Source: Ectocarpus siliculosus
Lineage: Eukaryota > Sar > Phaeophyceae > Ectocarpales > Ectocarpaceae
Reading direction: 5' to 3'
DNA length: 11,168 nt
NCBI GenBank assembly: GCA_000310025.1
Contig: FN648622.1
Location: forward strand, 89,283 to 100,450
Position numbers and translations under genes: made by a program. Every line of letters begins with the position of its first letter. Positions within the stretch are counted from its first letter, which is position 1. The notes under the pieces are model-generated. The model did not search any database. It was not told the origin of the DNA and was given only the letters and a program-made list of their open reading frames with translations. This document shows, piece after piece, positions 1-8,298 of this stretch.

Positions 1-1
1 G

Positions 2-130
2 GAGGGGGAGGCGGGGGGTGGTGGGGAAGCAGAGAACGAGGAGGACATCGACGAGCTGCCGACTTCGCTGGATGAGCTCCTTAAGGAAGCTGCGTTTCCC
101 ACGTTTGTGTCGCCTCCCGTCTTGTGTTGA
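2..130 (+). CDS. Terminal exon (C-terminus) of an unidentified plus-strand gene, 5' part outside window
   Basis: The second frame is open from the window edge to a TGA at 128-130 and gives 42 residues. The segment starts Gly/Glu-rich, then has an acidic stretch (ENEEDIDELP), an amphipathic piece (SLDELLKEA) and a short hydrophobic end (FPTFVSPPVLC). The other plus-strand frame starting at base 1 stops at 73-75, and the composition here (GC-rich, acidic residues, wobble G/C) differs sharply from the T/G-rich sequence that follows the stop. That contrast is the main reason to call it coding. No domain is visible and I do not recognise the protein. An acidic, probably disordered tail is all that can be said. 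It might be a normal intracellular protein of any class. Confidence 0.6.
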   Translation, partial: EGEAGGGGEAENEEDIDELPTSLDELLKEAAFPTFVSPPVLC

Positions 131-220
131 AAACCTGGGCTTCCGTGGCTCGATTTGGCTGATGGAGTTCTGGTCGCGTAACGCGTGAATTGTCTGTTAA
201 GAATTGTAATACTTGTAAGT

Positions 221-248
221 GGGGTGGGGTGGGGTGGGGTGGGGGGGG
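221..248 (+). repeat. (GGGGT)4 tandem repeat followed by G8
   Basis: Four exact GGGGT units at 221-240 run directly into eight G residues at 241-248. The block has five G-runs of four or more separated by single T residues, which satisfies the usual G-quadruplex pattern. It lies about 90 bp downstream of the first gene's stop, so in its probable 3' UTR RNA. The unit resembles telomere-type repeats, but four copies inside a gene flank are more simply a microsatellite. Confidence 0.9.
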
Positions 249-1727
249 CAGTGAGAGATGTGTCCCCAGCATCTCCCTCCGCACCGTGTTAGATGTACAT
301 TAGGACCCCTGTGACTTGTCGAGTGCCCTTTGTCGTTCAGGCGTGTGAACTGTTATCCTCGCTTTTGTGCTCCCATTGATACAGAGTCGTCGAAAACGAT
401 TTTCTGAGGTTGCTCGGTAGTGTGTTCTCATTTTGGGTACAACACCGGCACCAAACCATGCCGCGACATATCATACACACCATGTGCGATTTTTTTTGTC
501 AGAACAATTGCCGCCGGATGTTGTAACTGACAAGATGACGAACGAAAGACGTCATGCAGTTGTTCTGAGAATTTCGTGTCCACCTATATATCCCGCATTT
601 CGCACGGACGCCTATATCTTGAGGACCTAGGTAGTCGGCACAGCAGTTTCGTGATGTGTACTCGCTCTTGGTGTTCTCAAAAGTAAATTTACGAAGTACG
701 TGTCAGTAGCTCGTGATCTCATTGGTGGACGTGCGTAAGTCCGTTCTGATCTATGTCTGATATATGAATGCAAGGCGGGCGGTGGTTGCTTTTTTTCTTG
801 GAGTTGCAATTGCAACCTCTTGGCCGTTTTGGAATCGGTCGTTTTTTTCGTGGTTTTCGATAGCTCGTGGTACGCATACAAACGATTTAGGAGACGCGAA
901 GGCACACGACGCATCGCCACCCTCCTTGTAGGAAAATCAACCCCAAAGCTGGCACGGACGGGTCGGTCTTACGTTCACCCATTACCCGCTGGAAGACGGC
1001 TTGTCTTCTTGCCGTGATGCTCTTGCCACGCACCAATGAAAACGTGTTTTCTAGACTACGTTGTCGTGTAGTACGATAATTCCGTGTCGTGCACATGCTA
1101 TTATGTCGAGGAGGGGGGGGGAGGGGTCGTGTTGTTTTGTGTTCTGCTCGGTTATGGTGCGGGTTGTGGAGAGCATGTCTGCCTACACAGCTACATGTGT
1201 ACCTTTCACGCGCAAAGGGTTGGTTGATATTGATAGCCGCCACCACTTCTCAGTCTTGTTGCGATTGGTTTTACGTTGGTGAAGGTGATGCTGCCGTTGC
1301 TGCAGTTTTCGCGGTGTTGTGTTTGCGGTGACGCACGTCTATCTCTGCTTCTCCTCTTGGCCTGTGTGCCTGCGTGTACCATGAAGGTATTTCGCATTTG
1401 CTTCTTCCCTCCCTCCCGTGGTTTCTTGTTCCTTTTTTGCTGTGTGCTGTCGCTCCGGCTGGAGAAACCGGACTTACTGTTTTGTGTAAACCCACCGCAA
1501 AATGCGTTGCGCAAAATGCTCAAGGAGGTTCTTTTTTGACGGGGTAAATTGACGAATATGTGCCCTCGGAACCCTGATAGAGTTTTGTTTTGAGACAGAA
1601 GAGGAGACCTTGTCGCGCGAGGGTGCGGGATGTACTACTGGTACTGCCGTCGTACGTGGTTTATAATGTCCTTGGTTCCTCTGCGATGAACACGGGGTCG
1701 GTCGGGGATTTGTGATTTGAAACTGCT

Positions 1728-1783
1728 GTATGCATACGTAAAGAGACATAGAGAGGGGCAGAGAGAACGAAAGGTATGCATAC
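1728..1783. repeat. Two copies of the palindrome GTATGCATAC, 46 bp apart
   Basis: GTATGCATAC, a perfect 10-bp palindrome, occurs at 1728-1737 and again at 1774-1783. The 36 bases between are almost entirely purines plus a few C/T. Because each copy is self-complementary the pair could be read as direct or inverted repeats. Nine bases of it (TATGCATAC) recur at 5900-5908 and 7259-7267 inside introns of the minus-strand gene. Confidence 0.8.
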
Positions 1784-1873
1784 ATGCGTAGCTCCATTAA
1801 CAAATAAATGAAGCCCACACGCCGTAGGAGGGCTGGGTGGTCGAGTCTCGCCAAGTATGCCGACGGAAGCCCT

Positions 1874-1883
1874 CCCCCCCCCC
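1874..1883. repeat. C10 homopolymer tract
   Basis: Ten C residues in the gene-free block. Similar C/G homopolymers recur across the window. This one is not near a supported exon. Confidence 0.9.
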
Positions 1884-2162
1884 GACGTGTTTTCAAGTAA
1901 CGGGATCCGGTAGTGCGTGTAGTGCGCTGCGCTGTGTCCAGAGACAGATTCGCAGAGACGGCGGATGGTGACGCACCTACCTACACTTCTCCCATCCCAC
2001 GAGAAACTCTATCGAAGCTATCCCTACATAGAACATCGACCGAAGTAAAAAAACTTGATCTTTGAGAGGAAAACAGAGATCGCCAACCCTGTACGAATTG
2101 CGGAAATGCGGCCCAGCTGGGGTACAACAAGTGGGGTCAATCGTGGAGCTGATTGTTTTATC

Positions 2163-2573
2163 CGCAACAAACTGAATCCCTTGAGGGGCTTAAAAGAAAA
2201 GAGCAACACAAAAAACATGAAACATCGCTGGTACTCATGTGCGGAGGTATTCGGTTGACTTTGCTACCGCAGCGTCCAACAACCCAACGTTCAGTTCTTC
2301 GTGCGGCAACAAATTACACTAGGTCTTCGATCTTTCGCTTAAGTGCGTGCGATGCAATGGTCGTTCGCCACACGTCGTTCTTTCCACCGAAGAGCTGAAC
2401 AGGATTCACCTCGCACAGGCTGCAGACTGCAATCAGACTACAAGTGGTCCTCCGACTTTGCACAATGGAGACCTTTTCTTAACCTACCAGAGGTCCTCCG
2501 ACTTTGCACAATATGCGGACCTTTTCTTAAACAACCCGCAACAAAACGTTCAGTTTCTTAACTCGCAACAAAA
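2163..2573 (+). repeat. Interspersed CGCAACAAA-type motifs, four copies
   Basis: The string CGCAACAAA occurs at 2163-2171, 2537-2545 and 2564-2572, with a GGCAACAAA variant at about 2305-2313. Two of the copies are also joined to AACGTTCAGTT (2286-2296 and 2545-2555), so the 2286-2314 and 2545-2574 segments are diverged copies of one longer unit. The pattern suggests an old repeated element or decayed satellite in the convergent intergenic region. Confidence 0.6.
2446..2537 (+). repeat. Imperfect 46-bp tandem duplication
   Basis: Two adjacent copies with a 46-bp period begin at 2446 and 2492. The first 20 bases (GGTCCTCCGACTTTGCACAA) are identical, the middle differs at a few bases, and both continue with a GGA/AGACC..TTTTCTTAA segment before diverging. 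The flanks carry the CGCAACAAA motifs. Nothing suggests that it is translated. Confidence 0.85.
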
Positions 2574-3628
2574 TCTTGTTTTTTCTTCTTCGTGTGCTGT
2601 ACAACCTTGAGTTCTTCTCACGTTTCCCGTCCTCGTCGAAAACTCCCACAACAAGAGGGAGGGGGGGTCGACAGCCGACCCAAAGACAAACAAACGCAAA
2701 CTCGCGGCAAGATGACCTCAAAAACAGCAGAGTCCTGACTCATCGGGTAATCCCCGTGGCGGGGGTGGAAGACGAAACAATGGTCGCGCCAGCGTGCACG
2801 AGTGGGGGTTTCCCTTAAGGATCAACCGTCGATCGTTGCAGCAGACAACGGTAGAGCGGTGTACGGACTACAGTAGACGAAGACGCTGTTCGTAGGTCAT
2901 GCTTCCTCGTTTCGTGACCCGTGAAGTACCCGAACATAAACAAAAAAAAACAGCACCCAACAAAAAAAAGCAAAAAAAAACGTCACATAGAATCTTCCGC
3001 CAAAAGTGAGACTGGGTATGGCAGGCACCGCAGCAGCAGCGCTTCTCAAACCCAGATCTGGCTTCAGCTCGCACACACACGATAAAATAAAGAAGAAATA
3101 CTGACCACAAAAAGTTAAAAAAACACACCCGAAAACCCAACAACATATCAAAATCTTCCTTGGACGCCTTCCCAGCACCACATACAGTCAGATGAAAGAT
3201 GGCCACCTGACTGCCGTTTTTTTGTAGACCCAAAGGGGAGATATCACCGTATGCTGTTCGAGGAATCGTAGAAACACAGCTATGAATCCATTGCTAATTT
3301 ATCCTGGACTCGTATTCTGCTGATAGAGATGGATTCCTTGTGAAATTGTACAATTAGAAAAAAAAAAAAGAAACTGCAGCAGTCTCTAGCCTAGTACACC
3401 CCAAAGAACTCTGAGATCCTCAGAGCAAAAAAAAACGAAAAACATTTTCTAGAGGGCCTTAGGTAGTACAGCCGTAATAACACAAAGAAAAATTGCAAGA
3501 AAAAACAGACGTAAAACATGGGACTACACTAGCACAAGCCGACAAACAACAAAGCTTTACAGATCAAACATCAACTAGCTATGCACAAACAGCAGTCGTC
3601 CCGAGAGAGTAAAGGAATCTTCCACCAG

Positions 3629-3887
3629 TCAGCCGGTATAACCGCCGCCGCCGCCGCCGCCGCCGGTGAGGTATCTGTTCGAACCAGGCGCCTGCTCGCC
3701 GTATCCATCCTCCACGTCAGCACCGCTAAACCCCGTGCTCTCGTCACCACCGTACTCCTTGCCGGCCGGCGTTGTCGCGGTTGACGATGAGGACGAGCTC
3801 GGCTCCCCGGCTTTCCGCATGAGGTACAGCATGGCCACGCACGGGATCACGTGCAGCGCCCACTCCAACCTCATGTCCTGCTCCCTC
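3629..3887 (-). CDS. Exon 5 (last) of the TOM1-like gene (residues 275-360 and stop)
   Basis: Acceptor is GGCTCGTAG|G with a T-rich tract (CATTTTTGC) upstream. It encodes REQDMRLEWALHVIPC, the final hydrophobic helix ending in RK, and then a low-complexity hydrophilic tail: Ser6, Thr/Pro, an acidic Gly/Asp/Glu stretch, and Gly8 followed by YTG and the stop. A second AG nearby (GAGCAG) would break the phase. Confidence 0.85.
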
Positions 3888-6800
3888 CTACGAGCCGAGT
3901 GCAAAAATGCCATGTAAGCGAGGCAATTCACGCAAGGATACAGCAAGTTGTGTTACCTGCTTCTTGAACAAGTACCGTAAGAAAAATACCGTGCGCAGAC
4001 GTGCGACCAATGAGATACACATACAAAGAATCACACAGCAGCGCATGAGGATTGTACGGCTCTACCCTTCGTATCAGACTTGTCTTCTTTGGAGTAGGAC
4101 GACGAAAAAACTCCGAAGTACAACGTACTCGTACTCTTGTATGAGACATATCCTTAATCGACAGGGTTTCTGATTTAGCGGAGGCCCTTCGTCGGATGGA
4201 GAAGTAAAACAGCCGATGTGATCGCGCATGAGTTCCGCAACCTTCGGGGCGAGTTTCGACACACCCACTTCGACGGGCCCGAAAAGAAGCCAAGAAACAC
4301 ACACACGGATGCGTGGAAAGACAAGCACAGGCACGCAAGTCGGCGCAGCCGTACCGTGGGCAGCAACCTCTTTAACCCACACCAGTCCGGACTAAGCGCT
4401 GCGGAGGAAGCTCGCTGGCGGCGAGGGGTGCTCCCCTTTCGGGACAGCTCACTCAAAGGTGTTAAACAATCGAGGGAAGGCGGATAGTAAGATGGTACCG
4501 CAGCATAGCGTAAGCCCCCCGGCTGCAGCGATAAAGACTCTGTCGTTGATGATGGGAACTCGGGCCGCGGCTCGCAAAAGCAGGAGTCGTAGCAGCAGCA
4601 GCAAGCAACAACAACGGGACAACAATCAAACACCTTTTCCATCCGCTGGCGTAATTTCCGCTCTCCTCTCCTTCCGCCTGCGCCTGGATCAATCCAGCCA
4701 GCATCAGCGCCCTCATGGTGAAGCAGGTGAAGCACGCCAGCATAACCTGCCGCAGAAATAGTATCAACCATTGTTCCACCGTGGCGCGCGGGCTCGAATC
4801 CAGTAGCGCCATTCGTACGACCAAACCACCGATACGCGTGGCAGACAAAACACGCCCACGCACTTCTTGTCACCCCACTTGCCTACGATCAAAGGAGCGG
4901 GGCGCTCGGTCACGTCAATATGTCAACCAAAACACCCCAAGAAAAAAATGTTTGTGTGTCATCGTATGCGTGCTGCTGCAACGGAAACCCATGCTTTCGT
5001 GTGGATCGGTCTTGTGGGGTGTAGGACAACTACTTGCCTTGTAGGAGTACTCCGCAAAAGGGTCTGCCATTGTTGGCGTTCGAGACAAACAAGAACGGCA
5101 GCGATGTCGGAAAGGCAACGCGTACTTGCCACGCCCGGCCTCGTGCCGAGACTGGCCCCTCCCAACGCGGCAGCAACAGCAGCACCCACGCGCGCGAATT
5201 CCTCCGCTGACCAACATACATGCCCCCGAAAAATAAACCGCAGCATACCCCCCTCCTGACCCACCGCGTCTGGGCCGAAACGACCACAACCACCACCGGG
5301 CAGGCAAGCGCAACCCTTCACAGAGAACAGCGAGCATGGGCTTAACCAAAAAGCAAAAGGAGTGTGCGCACTGTACTCACGACGTTGAGGCGGACAATCC
5401 TAGCCGTGAGCCGTGCGGTACAGCTGCCGGTCACCAAGACCCGGCATATACGCTGCTGCAGCAGACACCCCAGCACCAAGAAGGACGCCCCCAGCAGGAG
5501 AAGGACCGCTATGCTGTGGTCGGCCAAAGACAACGGCAGAAAACAACGCATCATCGCGTGTGGCAATAGGGGGAGGGGGGGGGGTCAGGTTTGCCAGCGA
5601 CGGGGTGAGCCAAACACAAAAAGGCCAACACGTGTAGAAAACTGCGGTCATGGTGAAATCATACCGCGCTACGGCGTGGAATGAAACGTATGGTTTATCC
5701 AGTGGAAAGTACAAACGGGGGGGGGGGGAGTAGGTCGATACTGGCAAGTTTGACACGCGCGCACATACATGCGTCCAGGTCATCGTCGGAGACCACCGGC
5801 TGAGAGAGATGAAGGCAGAAGGCTACGTTGTCTACCTCTCGCATGAAGGGGGGTATGGGGCAACAAGAGAAGAGGCCAAACATTATTTTTCGCCTAGTCT
5901 ATGCATACAATACAGCAGTAAGCCGACGACCGGACTCACTGACCTGTAGGCGCAGAACAGGAGGAAGGCGAAGCTGGAGAGGAAGTACTTGACGTTCCCG
6001 ACACCGAGGCACACGCTGACGGCGATGCCGGTCACCAGGACGTAGCACACGCAGAGGGCGACCATCGATCTGCGGGGATGTCGTGGTTGTTCGTGGTGGG
6101 TGGTGCGGTTCTGGAAAACTTGTCGGGCACCCCGGCTAAGCGGTTGAACAACGAAATAGCGCCAGGCTTATTTGCGGCGGGACAAAAAAAAAATTGAACA
6201 CCGGGGTTACTGTTGTAGCATTGCTCTCGGCCTTAAGACCACTTAATGTAAGTTTTGGATTTGGAGGAGGTCCCCAAGCTCCGGCCTAAAAATGGTCCCC
6301 GCCCCTCCCTTTGCCTGTCGTGTCTTGCTGCCACTGCTGTCAGTCCTGGAGCCTGGCTGAGTCACCCAAACTTTAGTGTTTTCAGCAATGGGGGTAGAGC
6401 GGCCTATATAGCACACTAAGCAACTAATGCGCTCAATTTGTGCGTGAAATGTCGTCACTGGTATATAGGACATGAAGAATACCTGACGGATGGTGTTCCA
6501 CGTACTGCTGTTACTTATGATAATATCGTATGTGTGGGTTTTGTTTTCTTTATTTATGTGAATGCCACCTCAGACTGTCGTAGATTGTCCTCTCCACCAG
6601 AGGTTGAACTGGGTGTGTATCCACACCACACATCCCAACGGGAACTTGCTCACACGCGAACCTGGAGAAAACCGTTTCATATTTATTGTTGTTAATATGT
6701 ATGTCCCGCAAATGCGGCTTGCTTGGGCTCAAAACACCAAGACAAGCAAAATGAATGACAGAGAACACTACGAGGGAGATATCTCGTGGTATTTGTATGT

Positions 6801-8034
6801 ACCTACTACAGTGATTTTGTGATTAGCACCGCTGGCATCACTGATCGAATTTTTTCAGTGTAAAGGCTTAAATAGACTCCAAATAAGCTCAGTACCCAGC
6901 CGGTTTCCCTCCATTCACTGTGAAGACTTCAACACATCCCGTTCGACTGCTGTGGTCTTATCTCGAATGGGTACAAGTCTTTCTGTGTATTTTGGTATGT
7001 TTCCTAAAATGAATGATCAGATATCAGGAGGGGGGCCAGGAGTGCGGGATAACTTTATTTGATGAACCCGTGGGCTGACCAACAAGAAACAATTGCGCGT
7101 TCTATTGAAATGATGGCTGACGTTGTTCTTGTTCTTGTTGTCGACGTCATAGTCGTCAAGGTGAACGAGAGATCTCCGACCTTGGCACCTAGATCGTGTT
7201 AGTTTTGCATCAGATGTCTTGGCACAAGTCCACGCACAAGCCGCTACACAGGCCGCTCTATGCATACAAGCAGTACAGGTGTAGAGCCAATACAACGTGC
7301 AATGGGGTTCCGAGATTTTAGATTCAGACTCCAGAACAGCCATATTGTAGCTCCGCCAGTTTCCTCAAGGACCGATGTATTAAGGACGATAACAGCACAA
7401 GGCAGTGTCCCCGGATCAAGCCAGGAGCGCAGCTATAATAACAGCGCGCAAGGTGAAGTATCAACCATGAGCGATACGGATACATTCGCACCAAACATGA
7501 CCGACCGTCATTCTACACAGAACACCGCGGGATCGGGATACAACACACCGAAGAGTTCATCCAAGGCATGATCACCCCACACCTGTTCATGAGCGCGGTG
7601 CACTCGTTGGGCTCGAACACGGCGACGTCGTTCCACAGCGTGACTACGACAGAGAAGGCCATGAACAGCAGCAGGTAGCTGGTCATGTGCAGGGCGTACA
7701 GCGATCGATCGCCCTGGACCAAGCCCACGGCGATCCCGCTGGAAGACAGCCAGCGGCACGCGTAGACGGGCACCTCCACCGCCAGGCACAGGAACACCAG
7801 GACGTGGAACAGGAGGGAGGGCACGATGACGCGCGACGAGGCGACTCTGTCGGCGTCCGTCGCTTGCAGGTGCCGCCGTTCTTCTTCCTGGCCGAGGTTG
7901 CCGTTGGTAAAGCTCTGCTGCTGCTGCCGGTGGCGTCGGAAGATCCGGAGGACGGCGACCAGGCGCACCAGGGCCGCCGCGGACACGGCGCACACGGCTA
8001 CCAGTCCCGCCAGCAGGGCCTGTTCTTCTCGCAT
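3629..8034 (-). CDS. THH1/TOM1/TOM3-family multi-pass membrane protein, five exons, 360 aa (complete gene)
   Basis: CDS is the join of 8034-7583, 6069-5944, 5513-5381, 4746-4634 and 3887-3629 on the minus strand. All introns are GT..AG and all phases match (2, 2, 0, 2). Hydrophobic segments lie at residues about 7-31, 69-92, 112-134, 153-175, 177-213 (long; may be one or two helices), 237-257 and 283-300. Family signs are a Gly-rich helix followed by a basic loop, then an ACFTCFTMR motif entering helix 6, and a last helix with HVIPCVAMLYLMRK, which resembles the conserved end of plant TOM1/TOM3. The tail (residues about 301-360) is disordered, with Ser6, acidic/Gly stretches and Gly8. Plant members sit in the tonoplast/endomembranes, interact with ARL8 small GTPases and are known as host factors for tobamovirus replication. 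The role in algae is not established. Start chosen at 8034 because helix 1 follows at once and G is at -3. An upstream in-frame Met at 8271 is possible but less likely. Confidence 0.82.
3642..3665. repeat. (CCG)8 trinucleotide repeat coding for Gly8
   Basis: Eight exact CCG units on the plus strand are read as GGC codons on the minus strand and give the Gly8 run just before the C-terminus of the TOM1-like protein. An uninterrupted repeat of this length is likely to vary in length between strains. Confidence 0.92.
3888..4633 (-). other. Intron 4 of the TOM1-like gene (746 bp)
   Basis: Bordered by GTGTTT and CTCGTAG. It holds a CAG/CAA-rich patch near 4591-4615 but no exon with coding composition. 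The long minus-strand open frame across 4175-4873 is in a different frame from exon 4 and looks like chance. Confidence 0.65.
4634..4746 (-). CDS. Exon 4 of the TOM1-like gene (residues 238-275)
   Basis: Acceptor is TTCTGCGGCAG|GTT and donor is GAAAAG|GTGTTT. It encodes VMLACFTCFTMRALMLAGLI, the most family-like piece of the protein, then a short acidic loop (AEGEESGNYASGWK). It ends phase 2 and joins exon 5 through Arg275. The frame stays open far past the donor (to about 4462), but that extension has no family resemblance. Confidence 0.83.
4747..5380 (-). other. Intron 3 of the TOM1-like gene (634 bp)
   Basis: Bordered by GTGAGT and TGCGGCAG. Several open frames cross it on both strands, but none continues the membrane protein or has matching splice sites. 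Confidence 0.65.
5381..5513 (-). CDS. Exon 3 of the TOM1-like gene (residues 193-237)
   Basis: Acceptor is GACCACAG|C, preceded by a T/C-rich tract, and the donor is GTC|GTGAGT. The exon continues the hydrophobic segment (IAVLLLLGASFLVLGCLL) and then gives a basic cytoplasmic-type loop (QQRICR..TARLTARIVRLNV). In plant TOM1-type proteins a Gly-containing helix followed by a basic loop precedes the CF-x-CF-x-x-R helix, which here begins in exon 4. Confidence 0.85.
5514..5943 (-). other. Intron 2 of the TOM1-like gene (430 bp) with two long C-tracts in sense
   Basis: Bordered by GTCAGT and GACCACAG. On the plus strand it carries G5-A-G10 at 5569-5584 and G12 at 5717-5728, which are C-tracts in the transcript. 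The nearer one is about 60 bases upstream of the acceptor, so it could add to, or compete with, the T/C tract used for splicing. Confidence 0.7.
5944..6069 (-). CDS. Exon 2 of the TOM1-like gene (residues 151-193)
   Basis: Acceptor is CCCCGCAG|A and donor is TACAG|GTCAGT. It encodes helix 4 (MVALCVCYVLVTGIAVSVC) and the start of the next hydrophobic run (VKYFLSSFAFLLFCAY). One base completes Arg151 and two bases (AG) carry over, so the exon is phase 2 at both ends and 126 bp long. Confidence 0.85.
6070..7582 (-). other. Intron 1 of the TOM1-like gene (1,513 bp); no supported gene inside
   Basis: The borders are GTGTGG..CCCCGCAG. The interior is AT-richer than the exons. It contains a small perfect hairpin (GGTGTG / CACACC around 6612-6627) and a TATGCATAC motif at 7259-7267. 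A plus-strand open frame at 7260-7571 is rich in Ser/Thr/Asn/Gln and is discussed as a finding. No transposon protein was recognised. Confidence 0.7.
7583..8034 (-). CDS. Exon 1 of the TOM1-like gene (residues 1-150 and part of 151)
   Basis: The exon encodes the N-terminus, helix 1, a polar Gln-rich loop (RRHRQQQQ then a charged stretch), helix 2 (LLFHVLVFLCLAVEVPVYAC) and helix 3 ending in VVVTLWNDVAVFEPNE. The donor is AACAG|GTGTGG at 7582, leaving two bases (AG) that complete Arg151 with the first base of exon 2. Reading past the donor gives only a short, Cys/Pro-rich extension before a stop. Confidence 0.85.
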
Positions 8035-8298
8035 TACGCTACGTGAGACTGAGACAGCCGCAATGGAGACGGCTGCAGAGCCGTGCTCGGCGCAGAGAGA
8101 GGTGCTGATGGTGGAAATCAAATGCGTGGAAATCAGGGTAGAGCGATGGGGACCCCGCCTATCATCGAGTTTTTCTGCGAAGTCCCCTTGATGCCGCCGC
8201 AAGGCCGCCGGCAACAACCGCAACCGACACATCCTGCTGTTGCATTGATTGATTGTCTGCTGGGCGAACACGCTGCTACTTGCGTTTCGTTTCGTGGA
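8035..8298. promoter_or_regulatory. Putative divergent promoter / 5' UTR region between the TOM1-like gene and the coiled-coil gene
   Basis: This is the upstream flank of the minus-strand start at 8034. If the possible plus-strand exon at 8299-8430 is real, both genes begin within about 270 bp. I see no clear TATA box or initiator. A TTGATTGATTG repeat sits around 8245. The assignment rests on position only. Confidence 0.35.

Larger units (their letters stand above)
131..1850 (+). other. Gene-free stretch; probable long 3' UTR and downstream flank of the first gene
   Basis: After the TGA at 128-130 the plus strand becomes T/G-rich with many T-runs (for example around 490, 790 and 840), and all frames are broken by frequent stops or give only low-complexity, Cys/Arg/Pro-rich readings. 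No exon with coding-like composition and usable splice sites was found on either strand. A T-rich sense strand after a stop fits a long 3' UTR of the kind known in brown algae. The 3' end cannot be placed. An AATAAA at 1803-1808 is a weak candidate poly(A) signal only. Confidence 0.4.
1900..3628 (-). other. Gene-free stretch; distal intergenic repeats and probable 3' UTR of the minus-strand membrane-protein gene
   Basis: No supported exon is present on either strand. From about 2930 to 3560 the plus strand is A-rich with repeated A-runs (for example 2938-2981 and A12 at 3358-3369), so it is T-rich in the sense of the minus-strand gene that ends at 3629. This mirrors the T-rich sense sequence after the first gene. 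The 2868-3233 minus-strand open frame is a by-product of that T-richness (Phe/Leu/Val/Cys-rich, no homology I recognise). Positions 2160-2575 hold degenerate repeats, listed separately. Confidence 0.4.

Noticed and set aside
221-248. (GGGGT)n as a telomere or interstitial telomere
   Set aside because: There are only four units, inside a gene flank, with genes on both sides. A microsatellite explains it.
1803-1808. AATAAA as poly(A) signal of the first gene
   Set aside because: It is one hexamer in a long flank with no supporting evidence and far from the stop. Algae of this kind do not depend on it. Kept only as a weak candidate.
2446-2537. CRISPR-like repeats
   Set aside because: There are two adjacent tandem copies without spacers, in eukaryotic intergenic DNA.
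2868-3233. Hydrophobic minus-strand open frame of 121 codons
   Set aside because: The Phe/Leu/Cys/Val-rich reading comes from A-runs on the plus strand (T-rich sense). It has no splice logic or recognisable domain and fits a T-rich 3' UTR better.
4784-4806. GGCTCGAATCC, similar to a tRNA B-box
   Set aside because: The flanking bases do not form a five-pair T-stem and no acceptor, D or anticodon arms could be found around it.
4175-4873. Long minus-strand open frame of 232 codons overlapping exon 4
   Set aside because: It is in a different frame from the membrane-protein exon, lacks family resemblance, and mixes Cys/Arg/Pro/Ser runs typical of an out-of-frame reading plus intron sequence.
6438-6822. 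Plus-strand open frames in intron 1 with a piece (FIFIVVNMYVPQ) faintly like a retrotransposon endonuclease motif
   Set aside because: Only a few residues match, no other catalytic motif or reverse transcriptase follows, and the frames are short.
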